From JALORV01 sp963766365 (GTDB lineage Bacteria; Pseudomonadota; Gammaproteobacteria; Burkholderiales; Burkholderiaceae_F): DNA of 64,000 bases. Positions 1-8,430 of the stretch are shown here, piece after piece. Position 1 is the first letter of the stretch. Each line of letters begins with the position of its first letter. The translations under genes were made by a program, and so were the position numbers. The notes below the pieces were generated by a model. It made no database searches. It was given only the letters and a program-made list of their open reading frames with translations, and was not told the origin of the DNA. The stretch spans positions 302,647-366,646 of the forward strand of contig CAVXZK010000003.1 in the NCBI GenBank assembly GCA_963766365.1, given 5' to 3'.

Positions 1-140
1 GTGAACACCTGAACGCCGTGGCCTGCCGACAGCACGAGCAGCGTCTGCGGACCGTATACCGTGTAGCCGGCACAGACCTGGGCGGAACCCGGCTGCAGGA
101 ACGCCTTCTCGTCCTGCTCGGCAATGCCTATGCCCACACC
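1..140 (-). pseudogene. fbp: Remnant of class I fructose-1,6-bisphosphatase, C-terminal part (runs off the window)
   Basis: Read on the minus strand, about 119-1 encodes [15 protein letters not shown] followed by [15 protein letters not shown] and AGHGVQVFT. This is the strongly conserved class I FBPase segment (FLQPG..QVAAGY..YGP.TMLVL..G.GV..FT), normally near residues 140-180. The catalytic N-terminal half with its DPLDGSSN metal site is absent: the frame meets a TGA at about 219-221 and the pfp gene begins at 325. The rest of the C-terminal domain would lie left of the window. An fbp-like start in the same orientation follows pepN at 1680. I infer one gene broken by pfp. Without the N-terminal half it cannot be an active phosphatase. 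Confidence 0.72.
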
Positions 141-324
141 GTGAGCGCAAGCCAGAGGAACGTGACAGCGCTTGCCGTGACGAGCCGCCTGCGCTGCGCC
201 GGCTTGCTCACGTTTGCGTCATGCGCCGCGCCGCTGAGGTGAGCAGGGGCCGAAATGTGGAAGAATTTGACGCGCCCGGAACAAACCAGTCGCCGCCGCC
301 CTGCTCTCGTTCAAGGAATCGGAT

Positions 325-1581
325 ATGGCCAAGAAGAGAAACGCGCTCTACGCCCAGTCAGGAGGTGTGACTGCCGTCATCAACGCTTCGGCCTGCGGCG
401 TCATCGAAACCGCACGCAAGCATCGTGACGTGATCGGCAAGGTGTACGCGGGGCGCAACGGCATCATCGGAGCTCTGACCGAAGAACTGATTGACACCAG
501 CAAGGAATCGGTCGCGGCTATTGCCGCCCTGCGCTCGACCCCGTCCGGGGCTTTCGGATCCTGCCGCTTCAAGCTGAAATCGCTGGAAGCGAACAAGCGC
601 GAGTACGAGCGTCTTATCGAAGTGTTCAAGGCGCACGACATCGCCTACTTCTTCTACAACGGAGGCGGTGACTCGGCCGACACCTGCTACAAGGTGAGCC
701 AGTTGTCCGAGAAATTGGGTTACCCGCTGCAGGCCATCCACGTCCCCAAGACGGTCGACAACGACCTGCCGATCACCGACTGCTGCCCCGGGTTCGGTTC
801 TGTCGCCAAGTACGTCGCCGTATCCACCCTTGAGGCGAGCTACGACGTGCGCTCGATGGCCAAGACGTCGACCCGGGCATTCGTACTGGAAGTCATGGGC
901 CGCCACGCCGGATGGATCGCTTCCGCGGCCGGGCTGGTGGCCGAGCAGGGGATCCCCGTGATCATCCTGTTTCCGGAAATCGAGTTCGATCCGGATCGAT
1001 TCCTGGCCGCCGTAAAACGGAAGGTCGAAGACTTCGGCTACTGCACGGTCGTGGTGTCCGAAGGGTGCCATTACCCCGACGGCAAGTTCATCGCCGAGCA
1101 GGGAACACGCGACGCTTTCGGTCACGTTCAACTGGGCGGCGCTGCGCCGGTGGTCGCCAGCATGATTAAGGAAGCCCACGGTTACAAGTTTCACTGGGCC
1201 GTGGCCGATTACCTGCAGCGCGCCGCCCGTCACATCGCATCGCGGACCGATGTCAGGCAGGCGTACGAGATCGGCAAGAAGGCGGTTGAGCTGGCGCTCA
1301 AGGGTCACAACTCGGTGATGCCGACGGTGGAACGGATCTCCGATGCGCCCTACAAGTACAGGATCGGTGTCGCCGACCTGAGGGACGTCGCCAATGTCGA
1401 GAAGTTCCTGCCACGGGATTTCATCACCGAGGACGGCTACGGCATCACCGAAAAGTGCAGGCGCTACCTGCTGCCGCTGATCCAGGGCGAGGACTATCCT
1501 CGGTACGCAGCCGGCTTGCCTGTCTACGTGACCTTGAAGAACTCGTTAGCGACCAAGAAGCTGCCCGAGTTCGCGCTGTAA
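325..1581 (+). CDS. pfp: Pyrophosphate-dependent 6-phosphofructokinase
   Basis: This 418-residue cytoplasmic enzyme belongs to the PFK superfamily. The family reversibly converts fructose 6-phosphate plus PPi to fructose 1,6-bisphosphate plus Pi. GGGDS at residues 113-117 replaces the GGDGS of ATP enzymes. PKTVDNDL (141-148), with the lysine and TVDNDL signature of PPi users, and MGRHAGW (191-197), which binds the sugar phosphate, are intact. An AAGGA site lies eight bases before the ATG. The gene is monocistronic, convergent to pepN and flanked on both sides by fbp fragments in the opposite orientation. A reversible enzyme could serve both glycolysis and gluconeogenesis. PPi rather than ATP use is a motif-based call. 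Confidence 0.93.
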   Translation: MAKKRNALYAQSGGVTAVINASACGVIETARKHRDVIGKVYAGRNGIIGALTEELIDTSKESVAAIAALRSTPSGAFGSCRFKLKSLEANKREYERLIEVFKAHDIAYFFYNGGGDSADTCYKVSQLSEKLGYPLQAIHVPKTVDNDLPITDCCPGFGSVAKYVAVSTLEASYDVRSMAKTSTRAFVLEVMGRHAGWIASAAGLVAEQGIPVIILFPEIEFDPDRFLAAVKRKVEDFGYCTVVVSEGCHYPDGKFIAEQGTRDAFGHVQLGGAAPVVASMIKEAHGYKFHWAVADYLQRAARHIASRTDVRQAYEIGKKAVELALKGHNSVMPTVERISDAPYKYRIGVADLRDVANVEKFLPRDFITEDGYGITEKCRRYLLPLIQGEDYPRYAAGLPVYVTLKNSLATKKLPEFAL

Positions 1582-1617
1582 CCCGGCACGTACGACGTTC
1601 TCGGAGCAGCCGAAGTT

Positions 1618-1680
1618 CCAGTCGAGCCCGTGCTCCCGTTCACAGCGGATCAGGTAGTGAGTCAGGGAGAGGTTCGCCAT
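1618..1680 (-). pseudogene. fbp: Remnant of fbp start, directly coupled to pepN
   Basis: The pepN stop overlaps an ATG by one base (TGATG on the minus strand). The frame begins MANLSLTHYLIRCEREHGLD, which resembles the betaproteobacterial class I FBPase start (LTQYLIEQQR-type). After about 21 codons the resemblance ends and the frame runs antisense into the 3' end of pfp. pepN followed by fbp is a common betaproteobacterial order. Together with the fragment at 1-140 on the same strand this suggests that pfp replaced roughly the first 120-140 codons of fbp after its start. The match is short, so this piece alone is weak evidence. Confidence 0.5.
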
Positions 1681-4349
1681 CAGTTCTCCAGCGACTTGGT
1701 GATGATCTCGTGCACATCACGCGACAGCGGCCCCGCGGAGGCGACGCGATCCAGCGCCCTGCGCATCCCCGTCTGCAGGACCGGCGTGTACTTGCGCCAG
1801 CGGTCGAGCGCGCGCGCAATGCGTGCCGCGACGGTCGGGTTGATGCGGTCGAGTGCGATGACCTGTTCCGCCCACAGCTCATAGCCGGCGCCGTCGCGGC
1901 GATGGAACTCGGCCTCGTTCGACATGCAGAACGACCGAAGCAGCGCGAACACGTTGTTCGGGTTCGCAAGCGAGAAGCCCGGGTGCACCAGTAGGCGGCG
2001 CACGCGTTCGACGATCGGCGGCTCTCCGGGCAGCGACATCGCAGTGGCCTGCAACTGGTACCACTTGTACATCAGCAGGGGTTCGTGCTGCCACTCGTGC
2101 GCCAGGCGGGCCAGGAGGTCGGTCTTGTCCGTCGCGGTGCTGTTGATGAGGGCGGCCAGCGCGGCCTGCCGCTCGGTCATGTTGCTGGCCTGCACCAGTT
2201 GCTGCCGCGCCAACCCGATCGCGCCCTCGACGCTGCCCTCGACGAGGTAAGCGAGAGCGAGGTTGCGCAGCGCGCGTCGTCCGGCGGGACCCGGCGCCGG
2301 CGAATACTCGCCCGGCGTGGCATGCGTCTCATAGACTTGCTGCCACTCGGCGGCCAGGCGTCGGCCGAGCTCGCCGCACACCATGCGGCGCGCGGTCCTG
2401 ATCGCCTGGGGATCGACGACCGCCCGCTGTTCTCCGATGAAGCCCTCCTCTGGCAGCGTCAACACCTGCTCCTTGAAGGCCGGCGACAGCGAGTCATCGA
2501 GCAGCAGGGCTCGTATCGCGTCGACGAACTCGCCAGCCAGCTCAAGCGGCCGCCCCGCCTCGACGGCGTCGGTCAGGCGCAGCAGTTGCGCGGTGGCGAG
2601 GCGCTGGCCCGCTTCCCACCGGTTGAAGCTGTTGCTGTCGTGCGATGAAAGAAACGTCAGTTCGTCGTCGCTGTAGCGGAAGTCGACGATGACCGGCGCC
2701 GAAAAGTTGCGCAGCAGCGAGGGGATCGGCCGCTCGGGCACATTGATGAACCGAAACCGCTGCATCGGCTGTGTCAGTTCGAGTACCCGGTTCGTGGGCC
2801 CGGATCGTGTCTCGCTCTCGAGCTGCAGCGGCAGGTCGCGACCGTCGGCATTTATCAGGCCGACGGCAACCGGGATATGGAATGGCTCCTTGGTGGCCTG
2901 GCCCGGCGTCGGTAGCGTCGACTGCGAGAGCGTCAGCTCATAGGTGCGTTTGATCGTGTCATAGACACCGGTGGCACCGACCCGCGGTGTTCCAGCCTGG
3001 GCATACCAGCGCCGGAACTGCGTGAGATCGCGCGCATTGGCGTCGCCGATGGCAGCAACGAAGTCGTCGCAGGTCACTGCCTGGCCGTCATGCCGCCTGA
3101 AGTACAGGTCCACGCCGCGGCGGAAACCGTCGACGCCGACCAGTGTCTGCAGCATGCGCACGACCTCGGCGCCCTTCTCGTACACCGTGGCCGTATAGAA
3201 GTTGCCGATCTCCTGGTACGCCTCGGGGCGAACCGGATGGGCCATCGGCCCGGCGTCCTCGGGAAACTGCGTGGCGCGCAGGGTCCGCACATCTTCGATG
3301 CGTTTTACGGCCCGGCTTGACTCATCCCCCAGCATGTCGGCCGAGAACTCCTGGTCGCGGAACACCGTGAGCCCTTCCTTCAGCGACAACTGGAACCAGT
3401 CGCGGCAGGTGACGCGGTTGCCGGTCCAGTTGTGGAAGTACTCGTGACCGACCACCGATTCGATGCCGGCGTAATCGACGTCGGTCGCGACGGCCGGGCT
3501 GGCCAGCACGTACTTGGCGTTGAAGATGTTGAGTCCCTTGTTTTCCATCGCCCCGCCGTTGAAGTCGTCGGAGGCAACGATCATGAAGCGATCGAGATCC
3601 AGTTCCAGCCCATAGCGACGCTCGTCCCAGGCGATTGCCTTCTTCAGACTCTCCATCGCGTGCACCGTCTTGTCGAGATTGCCGGGCTCCACCCACACCT
3701 GCAGCAGCGCATCGCGGCCGCTGGCGCGACGCCAGGTCTCTTCGTGCACGACAAAACGGCCGGCGACGAGGGCAAACAGGTAGCTGGGCTTTGCGTACGG
3801 ATCGTCCCAGATCGCTGCGTGGCGTCCGTCAGGCAGCTCCGCCTGTCCGACGAGGTTGCCGTTGGCAAGCAGCACCGGAAACTGCTCGCGATCGGCCCGC
3901 AGCGTCACGCGGTAGCGCGTCATCACGTCCGGCCGGTCGGGGAAGAAGGTGATGCGGCGAAAGCCCTCGGCCTCGCATTGCGTGAACAGCCGGCCGTTGG
4001 AGACGTAAAGGCCCATCAGCTCGGTGTTCGCCGCGGGCCGGATGTGGTTGACGATCCGCACCGTGAACGGCGCGCGCAGCATGCGCAGCGCGATGCCGTT
4101 CTCGTGCATTTCAATGTCCTGTGCCGCGGGTGGCCGTCCGTCGATCGTCAGTTCGACGAACTCCAGGTCCTCGCCATCGAGCCAGAACGACGCGTCGGCC
4201 GGTGCGCCAGGGTCCGGTCGCACCGTGAAGCGGCTCGTCACTGTCGTCTGCGTGGAGTCGAGGTCAAAATCCAGTTCGACCCGCTCGATGACGAATGCCG
4301 GCGCACGGTAGTCGCTGCGGCGAACGGTGACGACCGTGTCGTTGCGCAT
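1680..4349 (-). CDS. pepN: Aminopeptidase N (M1 family)
   Basis: This 889-residue cytoplasmic zinc aminopeptidase is close to the usual proteobacterial PepN length of about 870. The exopeptidase motif GGAMEN is at residues 265-270. The zinc site HEYFH (302-306) is followed by the third ligand Glu325 in KEGLTVF. The order of domains is an N-terminal beta saddle, the catalytic gluzincin domain, then a beta sandwich and a helical C-terminal domain. It removes N-terminal residues during peptide turnover. On the minus strand TACAAT (RC of 4402-4407) could be its -10 box. Its stop codon touches the fbp remnant start, as expected of a former pepN-fbp operon. Confidence 0.97.
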   Translation of the reverse strand: MRNDTVVTVRRSDYRAPAFVIERVELDFDLDSTQTTVTSRFTVRPDPGAPADASFWLDGEDLEFVELTIDGRPPAAQDIEMHENGIALRMLRAPFTVRIVNHIRPAANTELMGLYVSNGRLFTQCEAEGFRRITFFPDRPDVMTRYRVTLRADREQFPVLLANGNLVGQAELPDGRHAAIWDDPYAKPSYLFALVAGRFVVHEETWRRASGRDALLQVWVEPGNLDKTVHAMESLKKAIAWDERRYGLELDLDRFMIVASDDFNGGAMENKGLNIFNAKYVLASPAVATDVDYAGIESVVGHEYFHNWTGNRVTCRDWFQLSLKEGLTVFRDQEFSADMLGDESSRAVKRIEDVRTLRATQFPEDAGPMAHPVRPEAYQEIGNFYTATVYEKGAEVVRMLQTLVGVDGFRRGVDLYFRRHDGQAVTCDDFVAAIGDANARDLTQFRRWYAQAGTPRVGATGVYDTIKRTYELTLSQSTLPTPGQATKEPFHIPVAVGLINADGRDLPLQLESETRSGPTNRVLELTQPMQRFRFINVPERPIPSLLRNFSAPVIVDFRYSDDELTFLSSHDSNSFNRWEAGQRLATAQLLRLTDAVEAGRPLELAGEFVDAIRALLLDDSLSPAFKEQVLTLPEEGFIGEQRAVVDPQAIRTARRMVCGELGRRLAAEWQQVYETHATPGEYSPAPGPAGRRALRNLALAYLVEGSVEGAIGLARQQLVQASNMTERQAALAALINSTATDKTDLLARLAHEWQHEPLLMYKWYQLQATAMSLPGEPPIVERVRRLLVHPGFSLANPNNVFALLRSFCMSNEAEFHRRDGAGYELWAEQVIALDRINPTVAARIARALDRWRKYTPVLQTGMRRALDRVASAGPLSRDVHEIITKSLEN

Positions 4350-4433
4350 CGGTTTCTGGAGGGATGGACCGGGTTACGACTGTACAGGGCGCGGGACGGG
4401 CATTGTAACGAGCGGCCGTAGCGTGCCGGTTCG

Positions 4434-5336
4434 TTATGGACGAGGCGCGGGTCGGCTGGCGAGATGGATCCCCGCGATGATCAGCAGGCCCCCGATCAGG
4501 TGATGCAGCCCGATCGCCTCACCCAGAAAGAAGTAGGACAGCAGGCCGGCAAACACCGGTGTCAGGTTCACGAAGTACATCGGCAGCACCGCTCCTGCGC
4601 GGGCCACTCCCCGGTCCCAGCAGAAATAGGCGACAAGTGAGGGCAGCAAGGCGACATAGGTCAGCGCGCCAAAGTTGCTCGCAGTCGGAGCGGCCGCCTG
4701 CCCGGTCCAGAGAAACTCGAGTACGGCGAACGGCAGGATCATCAGCGCACCGAGGGCCATTTGCAGCGTCAGGAACGGAGTGGCGGGCAGGTTTGGTCGC
4801 CGTGTCCGCAGCAGCCACGTGTACACGCTCCAGGTCAGCGTCGCGACCAACATGATGATGTCGCCGCGATCGAGCTGCAGCGTCGCCAGCTTCATCAGGT
4901 CGCCGCGCGCGATGACGAACAGAACGCCGACCATCGACAGCGCTGCGCCGATCCACTGCAGCCGGCGCACCGGAGAACCGAAGAACGCGGCTCCCACCAG
5001 CAGCGTCATGATCGGACCCGAGGCCCCGATCAGCGTCGCGTTCACCGCGGTTGATGTCTGCAACGCCAGGTACTGCAGTGAGTTGTAGCAGCCGACGCCG
5101 AGGGCGCTGATGCCCATCAGCAGCGGCCACTGTCCGCGCAGGCGCGGCCAGGCTTCGCGCAATCCGCCCATGGCGAACGGGAGGATCAATAGCAGCGCGA
5201 GTACCCAGCGCGCGAATGACAGGGCGAGCGGGGGGAACTCGCCGACCAGGGCGCGCGCGACGACGGCGTTGCCCGCCCAGAACAGGGGCGGGGCCAGCAG
5301 CAGCGCTGCCGTTGCAGCCGTGAGTTGTCGACTCAT
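4434..5336 (-). CDS. EamA/DMT-family membrane transporter
   Basis: This 300-residue protein has two EamA repeats of about five transmembrane helices each, the architecture of the drug/metabolite transporter superfamily (RhaT/YdcZ-like permeases). The first half ends near residue 145 and the second starts with RGDIIMLVATLTWSVYTWLL. These proteins are usually inner-membrane exporters of amino acids or other small metabolites; the substrate cannot be read from the sequence. It stands alone between pepN and a GlcG-like gene on the same strand. Confidence 0.85.
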   Translation of the reverse strand: MSRQLTAATAALLLAPPLFWAGNAVVARALVGEFPPLALSFARWVLALLLILPFAMGGLREAWPRLRGQWPLLMGISALGVGCYNSLQYLALQTSTAVNATLIGASGPIMTLLVGAAFFGSPVRRLQWIGAALSMVGVLFVIARGDLMKLATLQLDRGDIIMLVATLTWSVYTWLLRTRRPNLPATPFLTLQMALGALMILPFAVLEFLWTGQAAAPTASNFGALTYVALLPSLVAYFCWDRGVARAGAVLPMYFVNLTPVFAGLLSYFFLGEAIGLHHLIGGLLIIAGIHLASRPAPRP

Positions 5337-5376
5337 CCGGCCGCGATGCTACGCGGGCCGGCGGGCGTACCGCAGG

Positions 5377-5883
5377 CTAGAAGTCGAGCTCGTCCCTGAT
5401 CGCGGCAATGCCCGCTTTGGCACAGGCCTCGTCGGCCTCGCCGGTCGGCGCACCCGATACACCGATCGCGCCGACGGTCGTTCCACCCGATGCGATGTTC
5501 ACGCCGCCGCCGACGGCAACCACATTGGGCATCATGCGGATGCCGGCGCTGCCACTGCTGCCCTCGGTTGCCTTGGCAAATTCGAGCGTGTCGGTGCGGA
5601 AGCTGATCGCGGTCCAGCCCTTGTTGATGGCGGTACTCACCGTATGCGGGCCGGCGAATCGATCGCGCATCAGCGCCTGCGCGACTCCGGCGCGGTCGAC
5701 TACGGCTACCGCAACCTGGTAGCCGCGCTTGCGGCAATCCTCCAGGGCGGCCCGCACCGCCTTGACGGCCGTCTCCGGAGTCAGTTGCCTGACGGCGTAG
5801 GTGCCGGATTGCGCTTGTGCGCCAAAGGCGGTCAAGGTGCTGGCGACCAGCAATGCGGCAGTCTGGAGTGGCAGGTTTCGCAT
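5377..5883 (-). CDS. Secreted GlcG/HbpS (DUF336) family protein
   Basis: The 168-residue precursor begins with a Sec signal peptide (MRNLPLQTAALLVA.. cleaving near GAQA-QS). The mature part is one GlcG/HbpS domain with the glycine-rich segment PNVVAVGGGVNIASGG and the GVSGAPTGEADEACA helix typical of the family. Relatives bind haem or cobalamin-type ligands (HbpS of Streptomyces) or sit in glycolate operons; the biochemical role is mostly unsettled. It is divergent from the multiheme cytochrome genes across a 343-base spacer. A periplasmic haem-related role is therefore attractive but unproven. Confidence 0.8.
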   Translation of the reverse strand: MRNLPLQTAALLVASTLTAFGAQAQSGTYAVRQLTPETAVKAVRAALEDCRKRGYQVAVAVVDRAGVAQALMRDRFAGPHTVSTAINKGWTAISFRTDTLEFAKATEGSSGSAGIRMMPNVVAVGGGVNIASGGTTVGAIGVSGAPTGEADEACAKAGIAAIRDELDF

Positions 5884-6226
5884 GGGGACTCCTCTGGGGT
5901 TCGTGAAGTGCAGGTTGAAGGGACCGGGATAGCCTCAACTCACATTAGCGCATACCGCCGGTCATTCGTTGCGTAACGGTGCAAGCCGACTGAGACACCA
6001 GCCTGGCGGGTGGCCCGGCAGCACGCTTGACCCGACAAAGCCGGTCCGACGGAGCGGTCGTGTGGTCTCCCGTGCCGCAGTCGACATCACCTTGACGCCG
6101 TCGTGGTCGAGCGCCTGCGGTGACTCAGGCGCTGGCACGGCTTGACACCCGTCAACCGCGGGCCGCATGTGCGATGCAACACTGCCAGCGCTTCTTGCAG
6201 CGCACCCCGATGCGCGGAGTCTTGTC
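5884..6226. other. Divergent promoter region between the GlcG-like gene and the cytochrome operon
   Basis: No convincing gene lies here. Short open frames on both strands lack ribosome sites and family features. The right half holds an FNR/FixK-type palindrome (6142-6155), and a GGAG ribosome site (6216-6219) lies before the cytochrome start at 6227. The spacer probably carries the promoters for both divergent units. Confidence 0.6.
6142..6155. promoter_or_regulatory. FNR/FixK-type operator upstream of the cytochrome operon
   Basis: TTGACACCCGTCAA is a perfect TTGA-N6-TCAA palindrome, the core recognised by the CRP/FNR superfamily (FNR, ANR/DNR, FixK). It is centred about 78 bases before the ATG of the 11-heme cytochrome gene. 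At the -41.5 position used by class II activators, transcription would start near 6190. No strong -10 box is evident there. The inference is oxygen- or nitric-oxide-responsive activation. Confidence 0.55.
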
Positions 6227-7474
6227 ATGCGAGCCCTCAGTGGTCTGCGTCACTCGTGGGTGGTGGCCGTACTGGTCGCCGCCGTTCTCTGGGCTCCGAC
6301 GGCCGGCGCCAAGGATGAAGCCCCCGGCCCGAACGAGTCATGCCTGATGTGCCACGGCGATGCCGGAGCCAAGAATGCGGCCGGCAATTCGATCGCGGTG
6401 GATGTGCAGAAGTTTGCCGGCTCCGTGCACGGACAGATGAACTTCAAGTGCACCGACTGCCACAGTGATGTTTCGGCTGAGAAGCTGCCCCACGAGCCGA
6501 AGCTCAAGCCGGCCAACTGCGCCGGCTGCCACGAGGGTCCCGTCAAGGAGTACCTGTCGACTGCGCATGCCAAGGCACGGGCCGGCGGCAACATGGTCGC
6601 GGCGACCTGCAGCGACTGCCACGGCAACCACGACATCCAGAAGTCAAGCGAGCCGACATCGCGCACGAATGTCGCAAAGGTCGAGAGCACCTGCGCGTCC
6701 TGCCACGGCAACGATGCCGTCATACAGAAGGCCAAGCTGCCGGGCGGCAACATCCAGAAGGCATTCCACGACGGCATCCACGACAAGGCGATACACGCCA
6801 AGGGCACCGCCGCGGCGAAGGCGCCGACCTGCACGGGTTGCCACGGAGCGCACAAGATCCTCAGCAAGAGCGATCCTGCCAGTCGGGTCAATCGGGAGCA
6901 CGTCGCGCTGATGTGTGGCAGTTGCCACCAGCAGGTGTACAGCCGTTTCAGCGGCAGCCAGCACGGTCAGTTGCGGCAGGCGGGCAACTCGGCGGCGCCG
7001 ACCTGCATCGACTGCCACAGCGCGCACAGTATCCAGCAGCACGGCACCACCAAGTGGCAGGTCGAAGTCATCAAGGAGTGCGGCAACTGTCACCAGGAGT
7101 TCATCAGCACCTACCGCGACACCTATCACGGCCAGGTGACTCAGCTCGGGTTCACGCGTGTCGCCACCTGCAACAGCTGCCATGGGGCCCACGAAGTGCT
7201 GCCGGCATCGAACCCGAAATCGATGGTGTCGCCGGAAAACCGCGTCACGACCTGCAGAAGCTGCCACCCGGGCGCCAACGCCAATTTCGCGGCCTACAAG
7301 CCGCACGGCAATCCGCATGACCAGGAAGGCGATCCCATTCTTTATTACACGCGCCTGTTCATGCAGTTGCTGCTCGCGGGCGTGTTCGGCTTCTTCGGAC
7401 TCCACACCTTGCTGTGGCTGATCCGCTCGCTGAAGGAAGTCCGCCAGGGGCGTGGCGGACACAACGGCCACTGA
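6227..7474 (+). CDS. Periplasmic 11-heme cytochrome c with C-terminal membrane anchor
   Basis: From the ATG at 6227 (GGAG seven bases upstream) the protein has 415 residues. A longer frame from 6167 has no ribosome site and would bury the signal peptide. After the Sec signal (ending near PTAGA-KD) there are eleven CxxCH sites: CLMCH, CTDCH, CAGCH, CSDCH, CASCH, CTGCH, CGSCH, CIDCH, CGNCH, CNSCH and CRSCH. The spacing resembles cytochrome c3/c554-like arrays. One transmembrane helix near the end (LFMQLLLAGVFGFFGLHTLL) would anchor it with the hemes in the periplasm. It is followed by a membrane cytochrome b and a NapC-like cytochrome, so an electron-relay role from a quinol-oxidising partner is likely. 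The terminal acceptor is unknown. Confidence 0.93.
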   Translation: MRALSGLRHSWVVAVLVAAVLWAPTAGAKDEAPGPNESCLMCHGDAGAKNAAGNSIAVDVQKFAGSVHGQMNFKCTDCHSDVSAEKLPHEPKLKPANCAGCHEGPVKEYLSTAHAKARAGGNMVAATCSDCHGNHDIQKSSEPTSRTNVAKVESTCASCHGNDAVIQKAKLPGGNIQKAFHDGIHDKAIHAKGTAAAKAPTCTGCHGAHKILSKSDPASRVNREHVALMCGSCHQQVYSRFSGSQHGQLRQAGNSAAPTCIDCHSAHSIQQHGTTKWQVEVIKECGNCHQEFISTYRDTYHGQVTQLGFTRVATCNSCHGAHEVLPASNPKSMVSPENRVTTCRSCHPGANANFAAYKPHGNPHDQEGDPILYYTRLFMQLLLAGVFGFFGLHTLLWLIRSLKEVRQGRGGHNGH

Positions 7475-7487
7475 CGAGGACGGAACC

Positions 7488-8348
7488 ATGTCTGCCACCA
7501 CGATGACCTCCGCCCGAGCCCTGGAAGCGGTCCCGGGACGCTACTACCGACGCTTCGGGCCGATCGAACGCGTGATGCACGCGCTCCTGATGCTCACCTT
7601 CATCGGCTGCGCGATTACCGGGGTGCCGCTGCTGTTTGCCGACCACGAATGGGCGGCAACCGTGGTCGGACTGATGGGCGGCTTCGGGGGCGCTGCGTTG
7701 ATCCACCGTGTCTGCGCCGCGCTGATGACCGTCGTCTTCGTCGGCCACGTGCTGCGTGTGTTCGTCCGCTCCTTCCTGGCAGAAGACTGGCTTTCCTACT
7801 TCTGGGGGCCGAACTCACTGGTGCCGAACCTGAAGGACGGCCAGGACATCGTCGGCATGTTCAAGTGGTTCTTCGGCAAGGGGCCGCGGCCGCAGTTCGA
7901 CCGCTACACCTACTGGGAGAAGTTCGACTACTGGGCGGTGTTCTGGGGGATGTTCATCATCGGTGGCTCGGGATTCATGCTCTGGTTCCCGATGTTCTTC
8001 GCGCAATTCCTGCCAGGCTGGGTGTTCAACGTCGCGATGATCGTGCACGGCGAAGAAGCGCTGCTCGCGGTGGGATTCATCTTTACGATCCATTTCTTCA
8101 ACGGCCACTTGCGGCCGGAGAAATTCCCGATGGATCTCGTGATCTTCACCGGGCGACTGCCGGAGCATGAGCTGATCGACGAACGCCCGCTGGAGTACGA
8201 ACGCCTGGTACGTCAGCGCGGGTTGAAGGCGATCGAGGCGCCGACACCGACGCCGCAGGCGGTGATGTTCGGTCGATTGCTCGGGACCTTCGGACTGGTC
8301 CTCGGCATCATCACGATCCTGATGATCATCTACAGCGCGTTGGTCTGA
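7488..8348 (+). CDS. Membrane cytochrome b, formate dehydrogenase gamma/cytochrome b561-like
   Basis: I choose the ATG at 7488 because GAGGA lies seven bases upstream; a longer frame would start inside the preceding gene. The 286-residue protein has four core helices plus a C-terminal one. Histidines suited to ligate two b hemes occur in the first helix (RVMHALLML), the second ([19 protein letters not shown]) and the fourth ([20 protein letters not shown]). This resembles FdnI/HydC/PhsC-type subunits that exchange electrons between the quinone pool and periplasmic partners. It lies 13 bases after the 11-heme gene, so the two are probably co-translated and physically coupled. Confidence 0.88.
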   Translation: MSATTMTSARALEAVPGRYYRRFGPIERVMHALLMLTFIGCAITGVPLLFADHEWAATVVGLMGGFGGAALIHRVCAALMTVVFVGHVLRVFVRSFLAEDWLSYFWGPNSLVPNLKDGQDIVGMFKWFFGKGPRPQFDRYTYWEKFDYWAVFWGMFIIGGSGFMLWFPMFFAQFLPGWVFNVAMIVHGEEALLAVGFIFTIHFFNGHLRPEKFPMDLVIFTGRLPEHELIDERPLEYERLVRQRGLKAIEAPTPTPQAVMFGRLLGTFGLVLGIITILMIIYSALV

Positions 8349-8376
8349 AGTAGCATTCGGACGAACAGCGGGTTAC

Positions 8377-8405
8377 GGGCTCCGTCCGCAGGGACGGAGC
8401 CCTTT
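8377..8405 (+). terminator. Intra-operon stem-loop between cytochrome b and NapC-like gene
   Basis: A perfect 11-base-pair stem (GGGCTCCGTCC, loop GCAG, GGACGGAGCCC) is followed by only three T residues. It lies 29 bases after the cytochrome b stop and 26 before the next start. The short T tract suggests partial termination or mRNA 3'-end protection rather than full separation of the units. Confidence 0.5.
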
Positions 8406-8430
8406 GCATAACGAGGAAGAGGTACCGCAC

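Noticed and set aside
18..242. A 74-codon plus-strand frame at the left edge
   Set aside because: The minus strand here encodes conserved FBPase sequence; the plus-strand product has no features.
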